DNA of 64,000 nt from Janthinobacterium sp. UMAB-56. GTDB lineage: Bacteria; Pseudomonadota; Gammaproteobacteria; Burkholderiales; Burkholderiaceae_D. Location: assembly GCF_900095265.1 (NCBI RefSeq), contig NZ_LT607669.1:43064-107063 (forward strand). Direction: 5' to 3'. This document shows, in pieces, positions 57,423 to 64,000 of the stretch. Positions within the stretch are counted from its first letter, which is position 1; each line of letters begins with the position of its first letter. A program made the translations under genes and the position numbers. The notes below the pieces were generated by a model. That model was given only the letters and a program-made list of their open reading frames with translations, was not told where the DNA came from and made no database searches.

Positions 57423-58715
57423 ATGAAAATTCTGCACGCCTCGGACCTGCACTACTCTCCGGGCAATTTGGATGAAGCGGATCGTTGCTTCGGCCATGCA
57501 GTCGAACAAGCAATCGTCAACGACGTCGCAGTTGCGATGCTCACTGGCGATTTGACTGACCACGCTCTGGACGGTCACTCTCCAGCACTGCTGGCACTGG
57601 CAAAACGCATTAAGCAGCTGGCCGACCACTGCCCAGTATTCCTGCTGCAAGGTACCTTCTCTCATGAGCCGGTAGGACTGCTCAAGATGCTGGAAATGAT
57701 CGGAGCTAATCATCCCATTGTCGTTTCTGACAAGATCGGCATGATTGGCCTCGCGGACGGGAAATGGCTCGACTATGACCCGACCTACGCCGATGTGCAA
57801 TATGACCTGGTTATCACCAGCGTGCCGACCGTCAACAAGGCTGAACTGGCCTTGGTAGTGGGCGCCGACAATGCAAGTGTCGAAATGGGGAATCACCTGG
57901 CAGCACTTCTTGGTCTGTTCGGTCCTGCAAACGCTGCGTTACGCCGCCGCGGTGTTCCTACCGTACTGGCAAGTCACGGTACCGTCGATGGATCTCTTAA
58001 TGAATCCGGCGTGCCGATGGCGGGAATGGACCACGAGTTTTCACTCGGTGCTCTGTTCTCAGCCAACACGAGCGCGACGATGCTCGGTCACATCCACATG
58101 CACCAGCAATGGACACGTGAGCATGACGGCCGTATGCAGCGCATCGCGTATCCAGGCTCGATCGGTCGGTACCACTACGGGGAGCTTGGGGAGAAATACT
58201 GCCTCATCTGGGAAGTATCAGCCGATACGGCCGACTTTACCCTAGTGCAAACGCCATCGAAACGCATGATTGAAATCGCATTCGAAGGCATTCCAAACCT
58301 GGACGAGCTGGCCACCGTAGCGGAGCAATGCCGCGGTGCCTTTGTTCGTGTCAGGTACTCGGTCGACGAAGAGTTCGCCAGGACAATTGATCGCCAAGCG
58401 ATCAAGCAAATCCTGGGCGCCTCCGCCGAAGTGAAGATCGAGGGCGAGGTGCTTACAATTCAACGTCAACGCTGCGCCGGCATCTCGTCGCTATCGTCAG
58501 TTGAAGAACGATTCATCAAGTGGTGCGAGTTCACGCAAACACCAACGTCAGGTCTGGCCGAGCGGCTGTCCCAGCTGCAAACGATGGCGCCAGAGGATAT
58601 CGCAAGCGCTTTCAATTCCACCAACAAACGCCCAGGGCAATCGGCACCTGATCCATCAGGCCCGCCTGCAAACACACGCCATTCGGAAACCGAGTTTGAA
58701 GATCAAATTGTTTGA
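57423..58715 (+). CDS. SbcD/Mre11-like DNA repair phosphoesterase
   Basis: 430 residues. Metallophosphoesterase motifs in order: MKILHASDLHYSPG, AMLTGDLTDHAL, FLLQGTFSHEPVG (in place of GNHD), VLASHGTVDG and TMLGHIHMHQQW. Mre11/SbcD works with an SbcC/Rad50 ATPase to open DNA ends and hairpins. An SbcC-like gene lies 1.5 kb downstream. The C-terminal 130 residues may bind DNA or SbcC. The GTFSHE variant of the usual GNHD is worth noting because that Asn and His bind metal. Confidence 0.8.
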   Translation: MKILHASDLHYSPGNLDEADRCFGHAVEQAIVNDVAVAMLTGDLTDHALDGHSPALLALAKRIKQLADHCPVFLLQGTFSHEPVGLLKMLEMIGANHPIVVSDKIGMIGLADGKWLDYDPTYADVQYDLVITSVPTVNKAELALVVGADNASVEMGNHLAALLGLFGPANAALRRRGVPTVLASHGTVDGSLNESGVPMAGMDHEFSLGALFSANTSATMLGHIHMHQQWTREHDGRMQRIAYPGSIGRYHYGELGEKYCLIWEVSADTADFTLVQTPSKRMIEIAFEGIPNLDELATVAEQCRGAFVRVRYSVDEEFARTIDRQAIKQILGASAEVKIEGEVLTIQRQRCAGISSLSSVEERFIKWCEFTQTPTSGLAERLSQLQTMAPEDIASAFNSTNKRPGQSAPDPSGPPANTRHSETEFEDQIV

Positions 58716-58746
58716 ATTCATCCCACTTTCACATCACGAGGAACCC

Positions 58747-59343
58747 ATGATTCAAGCAATTATAGAAGCAATGAAGCAGGAAATCGCAAAGTACAAGCTG
58801 GAGCTGCTGCAACACTATCCGAAGGACCTGGAGATTGACATGGCGACACTTGAACGCTTCGCGCACCCTGGGATGAAAATCGCATGGATGGTTGGGGACA
58901 GTCATACACACATCGCCCCGCTAGGAGTGCATCAGAAGCTGAACGAGATTCCCACGTATTTGACAAGACTGGCGAATAACGACCGCTTTTATGTCCTCTC
59001 GATCGGCCACGGCCCAGCGCAGTTCTCGTTGAAAGAAATCACACGCGATGAATTTGCCGCGCTGGTCAATACGACGATTCCGTACAAGAGCGTTGGGCCG
59101 GTCGAAGCGTTCTGGCTATACAGCAATAATGCACGTGTTGGAACCTGCGTTCTCACCCGCGAGGGAACTTACGAAAAACCTGTGTACAAGATCTCGCTCA
59201 CACCAATGGGCGGCATCAGCAAGATCGACCGCGAAGCCCTGAAGGAATGGGGCCAGCAAGCCGTCACAAGTAAATCAGGCTCGTTGTTTTCATACAGCCA
59301 GGTCGAATGGCTGGCATCGATCGATATGCCACTTGCCGCGTAA
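58747..59343 (+). CDS. Unknown protein between the SbcD- and SbcC-like genes
   Basis: 198 residues from ATG at 58747 after CGAGGAACCC; the frame is open further upstream but there overlaps the previous gene. AMKQEIAKYKLELLQHYPKD, then PGMKIAWMVGDSHTHIAPLG, a beta-rich middle and GREDI-less helical end (REALKEWGQQAVTSKSGSLF). No family recognised; the position suggests a replication or repair accessory. Confidence 0.6.
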   Translation: MIQAIIEAMKQEIAKYKLELLQHYPKDLEIDMATLERFAHPGMKIAWMVGDSHTHIAPLGVHQKLNEIPTYLTRLANNDRFYVLSIGHGPAQFSLKEITRDEFAALVNTTIPYKSVGPVEAFWLYSNNARVGTCVLTREGTYEKPVYKISLTPMGGISKIDREALKEWGQQAVTSKSGSLFSYSQVEWLASIDMPLAA

Positions 59344-59411
59344 AAAACGGAATACTGGGACCTACCTCAAACGGGTAGGTGCCAGGCTTACCTTCAAATT
59401 TTCTTGCTCTT

Positions 59412-59426
59412 CGATGCGCCGCATCG
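59412..59426 (+). repeat. Leader hairpin L4
   Basis: CGATGCG-C-CGCATCG directly before ATG 59427. Unlike the other copies there is no GGAG between hairpin and start. Confidence 0.5.
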
Positions 59427-60017
59427 ATGAGCACAGCTCATGTTTTTTACTCGCCGATCTTCGGCACTCATTACGCCATGTGTGTACCTCTGGAATTTGC
59501 AGTTGCACGACAGATCGTCACCTCGGCTGACATTCGATCTATTTCTCACTTGGAATATATCGCTCCATCAACGGTCCGCACCGCGCGAGCCGAATTCATT
59601 CAACGATATAACGGAATCGACAATATGCTCAACACCCTCCCACTCGCAGCGCCAAATGGCGCTAACCTACAAGTTACCTCCCTCACCACCATTCCAGCGG
59701 AGTTCATCTTTGACCGCTATGCCCAAAACATCATAGGTGGCAATCGCCACATATATGACACGCTAGAGGTACATGGCGTGCGCAGCTATGAGGCCGGTTT
59801 CGACGATGCCACGCACTATGAAATCGACAACTTGAACCCGACAACTTTCTCCGTCTACATCCGCTTAAAAGGCGAGGGCGTTGAATGTGTTGGCGACTTC
59901 ACTCGCTATGCCGATGCCGTCCAGTACGGCACCGAACTGAGCGCCCAATACAGCTGGCCGATGCGTAACTTTGTCCTCGACAGATTCCGTATGACCACCA
60001 TCGCCAAATTGCAATAG
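59427..60017 (+). CDS. Unknown protein
   Basis: 196 residues if translation begins at ATG 59427; ATG 59478 is the alternative, with another GCCGATCTTCGGC hairpin just before it. Neither start has a good ribosome binding site. VARQIVTSADIRSISHLEYI, then NMLNTLPLAAPNGANLQVTS and VECVGDFTRYADAVQYGTEL. No family recognised. Confidence 0.55.
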   Translation: MSTAHVFYSPIFGTHYAMCVPLEFAVARQIVTSADIRSISHLEYIAPSTVRTARAEFIQRYNGIDNMLNTLPLAAPNGANLQVTSLTTIPAEFIFDRYAQNIIGGNRHIYDTLEVHGVRSYEAGFDDATHYEIDNLNPTTFSVYIRLKGEGVECVGDFTRYADAVQYGTELSAQYSWPMRNFVLDRFRMTTIAKLQ

Positions 60018-60024
60018 CCGCCAA

Positions 60025-60047
60025 ACCGCCGACGATGAGTCGGCGGT
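60025..60047 (+). terminator. Hairpin terminator candidate
   Basis: ACCGCCGAC-GATGA-GTCGGCGGT, a perfect 9-bp stem 8 bases after the preceding stop. No T tract, so it may be a weak or Rho-assisted terminator. Confidence 0.5.
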
Positions 60048-60061
60048 GTCGCGGGCCCATC

Positions 60062-60090
60062 TTTAACCAGGTGTATTTACCTGCTATGAT
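60062..60090 (+). promoter_or_regulatory. Promoter of the SbcC-like gene with embedded operator
   Basis: TTTAAC (60062-60067) and TATGAT (60085-60090) are 17 bases apart. The spacer holds the inverted repeat CAGGT-GTATTT-ACCTG (60068-60083), the same design as the array promoter at 40.8 kb though the operator sequence differs. Confidence 0.6.
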
Positions 60091-60193
60091 GGCGTTGTCT
60101 CCCTGAGGCATAGAATCATACGCAAACTCACACTCACTCTGCTTCCCGATGGTCCCATCGGCAAGCTGCTTGCCAGCTGACTCCATTAAAAAC

Positions 60194-60206
60194 ACCGCTA
60201 TGCGGT
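60194..60206 (+). repeat. Leader hairpin L5
   Basis: ACCGC-TAT-GCGGT, then ATGGAG and the TTG start at 60218. The core CCGCTATGCGG is identical to L1. Confidence 0.6.
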
Positions 60207-60217
60207 ATGGAGCCAAA

Positions 60218-62650
60218 TTGAAACCACTCAAACTCACACTGCAAGGCTTTACTGGCATATCCGCTGCTTTTGGCCGGGACAGCCTGGTACTCGATCTTCA
60301 AACCATTCCCCAAGATGCCTCGCTCGTTGCGCTTGTAGGCCCCAATGGCGCCGGAAAAAGTACAGTCCTGGACAATCTTCACCCATTCAGAATTATGCCT
60401 TCCCGCGCAACTACGCTCGGACCCGGTGGCTTCTCGTACTGGACGCAAATCTACGGCGCCACGGCAATGAAAGAACTGCTGTGGGAGAACGATTGTGTAC
60501 TCTATCGAACCCTCCTGTCATTTAAGACGACGGGCAAAACCCAGAAATCGGATTGCTACCTGTATCAGTGGGACACAGCAGTTCAAGAATGGAGGCCGGT
60601 TCAGCTTGATGATGGCACGCTCTCGGACGGAAAGACGGCCACGTATGATCGCTGCGTTGATACCATCCTGGGGCCGCCGGAGAAGTTTTTCACGGCCCAT
60701 TTCTCAGCGCAAGGTCGCAAATCTCTCGCATCCTACGGCACTGGCGACATTAAGTCGATTCTGGCTTCGGTGCTGAACCTTCAGGGCTTGCGTACGCTTT
60801 CTTCCAACGCGGCACTGGTTGGCAAGTTCCTCCGCCAGCAGCTCGCGGGTATCAACGACGAATTGGCCGAAGCACGCAACCAGGACAACACCGCAGCTGT
60901 ACTGACTGGTGAAGTCACACGGGTTGATGAACTCATTCGCGCCGGCTGCGCAGATGAAGTCACGGCTCAAGCAAACGTCAACGGTGCGCGTGAAAAATTG
61001 GCAGGTATTCTCGCCAAACGAGATGCACAGGCAAAGAACGCTGAGGAAGTTCGATTTCTGACCGAGCAAATCGGCGTGGTCTTCAGCAAGGCGGCCAGCA
61101 GCAGGGCGAGCGTGGACACTCAGTACGCTCGTGAACAAATGCGTCATCAATCCGAGGCCGCCAGCGTAAAAGCTGCGATCACATCTGTGCAAATCAACGT
61201 ACAGTCGAATGAAGCGGAAATGCGCAGGCTCAATGCTGTGCTGACTGAGAAGAGTGCAGTAGCGCAAGCGGTGGGACGTCTTCACCAACGCCAGCACGAC
61301 CTCGAACAAATCGACGGCGCAGTCGACGCGCACCAGGTTACGCTGGCCGGTGCTGCAGTAATGCGAACCGAGTTGAATGTGCTCATCGCAGACCATTCGA
61401 AGCTGGCATCGGATGGACAAGCAAAGACCATCCGTATCAAGAGCCTTAAGGAGACTGCCGGGCTGGTTGAGCAGGTTCCTTGTAAAGGCTCGCAGATGCA
61501 ATTGGCCTGTCCGTTAATGGAGCAAGCAAACGCTGCAATGCGGGATGTTCCGGCTCACGAAGCGGAGCAAGCCGCCAAGCGATTAACCTATCAGGAGATC
61601 AGCCGCAAGGTAAAAGATCTTCAATCAAGGGTAGCCGGCTTCGATACCATCGAGGCGGAGGTGAGAGTCTTGCAGAAGAAGAGAAAGATGGCTGCAGATG
61701 CTCTCGACGCTGACAACCGTCTTGCAGCGCGTGCCCCGCTTATCGCCGACGCTGAAACTCGACTGCCAGTGCTGGCCGATACAATTGCGCAACAGCGTCA
61801 AGACATCGCCGCTGCTAACGATCGCATGATGCAGGTTTCGACAATACTTGCTGCAATCGAGTCGGAAAAGGTGCAGGCCCTGGCCCTCATAGAGGGTACC
61901 AGTCTGGCTGAAACCAAAGTGCTCGAGGAGCGCCTGGCTAAGCTGGAAAAGCCGGTATCCGACGCCGAGGTAGCGGCTTACCAAAGTGCCGTTGCGCTTG
62001 CTGGCGCTGCACTGGTCGAAGTTCAGGCCCGTGCCCGTGCTCTCAGCGAACAGAAAGTTACTTTTTTGGGCAAGCTCGAGGCAGTGCGTACGCTGGCTGC
62101 GCGCTCCGTTCAGGTGAAAGAGCAAGCCGAGCGCCTGTTTGAAGAAATCGCAAAATGGAAGCTGCTGGAGAAAGGTTTAGGCAACGATGGCTGCGTGGCG
62201 TTGAGTATCGACGACTCAGGACCAGAGATTGCCGCGATTTGCAACAACCTGCTCTCGGACTGCTTTGAAGGGCGCTTTGTCGTGCGCCTCGATACGCAAA
62301 GCGAGACGAAGACTGGCAACATGAAGGAGACCTTTGATATAAAGGTCTTTGACGGCCATCGGGGTACCGAAAAGTCACTTGGCGACATGTCAGGTGGCGA
62401 AGAGGTACTGGTGAACGAGTGCCTGACACGCTCGGTTGCGCTGTATGCATCGCAGTCAAGTATGACCCACTGCGAGACCTTATTTACCGACGAAACTGAC
62501 GGTGCACTAGATCCCGAAGCAAAGCGTACGTTCATGCAAATGAAGCGAGCCGTTCTCAAGCAAGGTGGCTATGGTCGCGAGTTTTTCATTACCCACACGC
62601 CAGAATTGTGGGAGATGGCGGACTACAAGATCATGATGGCCGAGCTGTAA
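60218..62650 (+). CDS. SbcC/Rad50-like SMC-type ATPase
   Basis: 810 residues from a TTG at 60218, chosen because GGAG lies 5 bases upstream and MKPLKLTLQGFTGI is where SbcC proteins begin. Walker A: ALVGPNGAGKSTVLDNLHPF. A long coiled coil (about residues 200-660) holds a zinc-hook-like VPCKGSQMQLACPLMEQANA. The signature is DMSGGEEVLVNECL and Walker B LFTDETDGALDPEAKR. With the SbcD-like protein it would form a plasmid-encoded end-processing nuclease. Shorter than chromosomal SbcC (about 1050). Confidence 0.82.
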   Translation: MKPLKLTLQGFTGISAAFGRDSLVLDLQTIPQDASLVALVGPNGAGKSTVLDNLHPFRIMPSRATTLGPGGFSYWTQIYGATAMKELLWENDCVLYRTLLSFKTTGKTQKSDCYLYQWDTAVQEWRPVQLDDGTLSDGKTATYDRCVDTILGPPEKFFTAHFSAQGRKSLASYGTGDIKSILASVLNLQGLRTLSSNAALVGKFLRQQLAGINDELAEARNQDNTAAVLTGEVTRVDELIRAGCADEVTAQANVNGAREKLAGILAKRDAQAKNAEEVRFLTEQIGVVFSKAASSRASVDTQYAREQMRHQSEAASVKAAITSVQINVQSNEAEMRRLNAVLTEKSAVAQAVGRLHQRQHDLEQIDGAVDAHQVTLAGAAVMRTELNVLIADHSKLASDGQAKTIRIKSLKETAGLVEQVPCKGSQMQLACPLMEQANAAMRDVPAHEAEQAAKRLTYQEISRKVKDLQSRVAGFDTIEAEVRVLQKKRKMAADALDADNRLAARAPLIADAETRLPVLADTIAQQRQDIAAANDRMMQVSTILAAIESEKVQALALIEGTSLAETKVLEERLAKLEKPVSDAEVAAYQSAVALAGAALVEVQARARALSEQKVTFLGKLEAVRTLAARSVQVKEQAERLFEEIAKWKLLEKGLGNDGCVALSIDDSGPEIAAICNNLLSDCFEGRFVVRLDTQSETKTGNMKETFDIKVFDGHRGTEKSLGDMSGGEEVLVNECLTRSVALYASQSSMTHCETLFTDETDGALDPEAKRTFMQMKRAVLKQGGYGREFFITHTPELWEMADYKIMMAEL

Positions 62651-62655
62651 TTTCA

Positions 62656-62685
62656 AACACCCTGGCGCTATGCACCAGGGTGTTC
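62656..62685 (+). terminator. Hairpin after the SbcC-like gene
   Basis: AACACCCTGG and CCAGGGTGTT are perfect 10-bp arms around GCGCTATGCA, beginning 5 bases after the stop codon. No T tract follows. Good candidate for a terminator or mRNA 3' end. Confidence 0.6.
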
Positions 62686-62825
62686 CCGTACTTAATAGTA
62701 AGCCCTTTTCCCTGCAACTAAAATCCTGTAAAATGATTTTGTCGGTCCCCGGCATTGTCTTACATCCCCCAGCTGTTCGATACCAAGTATCGGAGAGCGA
62801 TCATAAATGCTCACTCCTTGCTAAC

Positions 62826-62838
62826 GCCGAATTTCGGC
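62826..62838 (+). repeat. Leader hairpin L6
   Basis: GCCGA-ATT-TCGGC, then ATTCACGGAGAATTCCCA and the ATG at 62857. Confidence 0.6.
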
Positions 62839-62856
62839 ATTCACGGAGAATTCCCA

Positions 62857-63717
62857 ATGAGCCAAAATCCCAAGTTCCCAGATAAAGTTGTTGACTTACC
62901 ATATGGACTGCTGATTTTTCCATTTGCAACCATGGAAGCAGTTGGCGCCAAAATAATGGCAACATTCACAAATAAGTCTAAGGCCCAACCAAAACCACTG
63001 CACGAGGTTAGCCACGGAGTAAGCTTACCCAATATCACCAAAAACTTGCAGTATCAAGTCGCTGATCGGGTCTATAGCAGAGAGATCAACGGTCGCAAAG
63101 TAAGTTTTTATCATTACTACACGGCCGATGTAATTCGTATAGTGTGCCGCGAGTTGCGTCATATTAAGCCAATCGATTTTACGCCGCTCATAGCTGATGA
63201 CTCCGCAGTGGTGTTTGACATCGATGGAGCCATTCAATGGGTGCGTCAAAATGGACTCAAACCTGTTGCGTTGATACGCACAGAAGAGAATCCAAAATAT
63301 CCCAAAAAGGCGACCACTACGTTATCGCATACCCCCCCTTGGGATAACGAAGAAAAACAGGCGAAGAATAAGCCTACGCCCGTTTCAACATCCCCATCTC
63401 AGTCGACCATCGTTCCGGCAACAGGGAGTAAGAGTGCACCGTTCACGGGCAGGGTTGTTTCATTTGGAACATCACAGCGTACCGGTAACGGAGATGGTAA
63501 ACCCTACATCACCTACGCGATGAAAATTCGATCCGAAACAGGCGCCTATGATAAGGAATTCATTGGTGAACATCTTTCCGATCTTGTGGCTGATATGAAG
63601 CTACAGGTTGGTCAGTTGATCCGTATTCAGCTCCTTGGCAAGCACTATTTTGAAGTGGAGGTTGACGGCAAAATGGAACAGCGCAACCGAAATCACTTCG
63701 CAATCAATATCATCTAA
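62857..63717 (+). CDS. Unknown protein with a possible OB-fold-like C-terminal domain
   Basis: 286 residues from ATG at 62857 after CGGAG; the frame is open further upstream but crosses the leader hairpin. Residues 1-150 are alpha/beta (NLQYQVADRVYSREINGRKV). A Pro/Ser/Thr-rich linker follows (PVSTSPSQSTIVPATGSK). Residues 195-286 are beta-rich (FTGRVVSFGTSQRTGNGDGK then LVADMKLQVGQLIRIQLLGK), like a small OB fold. It directly precedes ssb, so single-strand DNA binding is a fair guess. Confidence 0.6.
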   Translation: MSQNPKFPDKVVDLPYGLLIFPFATMEAVGAKIMATFTNKSKAQPKPLHEVSHGVSLPNITKNLQYQVADRVYSREINGRKVSFYHYYTADVIRIVCRELRHIKPIDFTPLIADDSAVVFDIDGAIQWVRQNGLKPVALIRTEENPKYPKKATTTLSHTPPWDNEEKQAKNKPTPVSTSPSQSTIVPATGSKSAPFTGRVVSFGTSQRTGNGDGKPYITYAMKIRSETGAYDKEFIGEHLSDLVADMKLQVGQLIRIQLLGKHYFEVEVDGKMEQRNRNHFAINII

Positions 63718-63734
63718 CATCATAGGAAATTAAT

Positions 63735-64000
63735 ATGGCATCAGTAAATAAAGTCATCATCGTCGGCAATCTGGGCCGAGACCCGGAAATCCGCTACATG
63801 CCTAGCGGCGACGCGATCGCCAACATCGCCGTGGCCACTTCGTACAAATCGAAGGATCGCAACACGGGCGAACAAAAAGAATTAACAGAGTGGCACCGTA
63901 TCTCGTTCTTCGGCCGCCTGGCGGAAATCGTCGGCCAGTACCTGAAAAAAGGTTCGTCCGTCTACGTCGAAGGCCGTCTGCAAACCCGTAAATACACGGA
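63735..64000 (+). CDS. ssb: Single-stranded DNA-binding protein, partial
   Basis: 88 codons to the window edge: [20 protein letters not shown], then [40 protein letters not shown] and [17 protein letters not shown]. This is the N-terminal OB fold of bacterial SSB, which coats single-stranded DNA during replication and repair. AGGAAATTAAT precedes the ATG. The acidic C-terminal tip lies outside the window. Confidence 0.92.
   Translation, partial: MASVNKVIIVGNLGRDPEIRYMPSGDAIANIAVATSYKSKDRNTGEQKELTEWHRISFFGRLAEIVGQYLKKGSSVYVEGRLQTRKYT

Noticed and set aside
1..64000. tRNA, rRNA or riboswitch genes
   Set aside because: Reading both strands gave no cloverleaf, rRNA core sequence or known riboswitch motif; a dedicated scan could still find a divergent one.

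Overview
The window reads as part of a large, mosaic plasmid of a betaproteobacterium, most likely Burkholderiales and possibly Oxalobacteraceae. The plasmid call rests on an initiator Rep gene beside an iteron and DnaA-box origin (49.3-51.5 kb), two complete partition systems (ParM type and ParA/ParB type), a toxin-antitoxin pair, several tyrosine recombinases and many insertion-sequence scars. The host call rests on the CzcP/CzcE-like metal genes, the IS families and the style of the SSB protein, and is an inference. No rRNA, tRNA or CRISPR array was seen.

Layout. 0-5 kb is an eroded metal and envelope island: an MgtC tail, a GmhA-like isomerase, a CzcP-like P-type ATPase, a frameshifted PAP2 phosphatase, the C-terminal stump of an EptA-like phosphoethanolamine transferase and a CzcE-like protein. 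5-7.2 kb is an intact ISKra4-family element lying in a broken IS6-family transposase. 7.2-10.1 kb holds higBA and a tyrosine recombinase that overlaps a coiled-coil protein. 10.7-12.9 kb is a two-gene AbiE-like system behind two palindromic operators. 13-17 kb is a patchwork: a methyltransferase, an IS3 scar, an HTH protein with a small basic partner and a membrane protein.

17.2-41.8 kb is the most unusual part. About 64 small, nearly all unrecognised genes (31-269 codons) lie on the minus strand, tightly packed, most with an AGGAAA-type ribosome binding site. They lie downstream of one strong promoter (40.84-40.86 kb) whose entire spacer is a palindrome. The same palindrome, slightly changed, sits in the candidate promoter of the small HTH gene just upstream (40861-41124), and a short tyrosine recombinase (41154-41825) stands at the head. 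Gene boundaries carry at least 21 copies of two families of GC-rich multi-hairpin elements. In family A the stem sequences change while pairing is kept, which points to a structured RNA. Recognisable members of the array are an ADP-ribosyltransferase-like protein, a phage Mu gpF-like C-terminal domain, an Mrr-like nuclease, a second PD-(D/E)XK protein, an HEXXH protein, an ASCH-domain protein and several zinc-ribbon or membrane microproteins. Around an IS21-family insertion (20.2-22.9 kb) four neighbouring array genes are broken.

42-51.5 kb is the replicon backbone and is visibly AT-richer than its flanks: a GC-rich degenerate repeat block, then parC-like repeats, parM and its partner, a decayed stretch, parB, parA, another decayed stretch, rep and the origin. 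51.6-52.9 kb is an IS66 ruin, followed by a variant tyrosine recombinase with an unknown overlapping partner. 55.4-64 kb is a plus-strand DNA-metabolism module: small unknown genes, an SbcD/Mre11-like nuclease, an SbcC-like ATPase, an unknown protein with a possible OB-fold-like C-terminus and the start of ssb. Several genes here have a short hairpin just upstream of the ribosome binding site.
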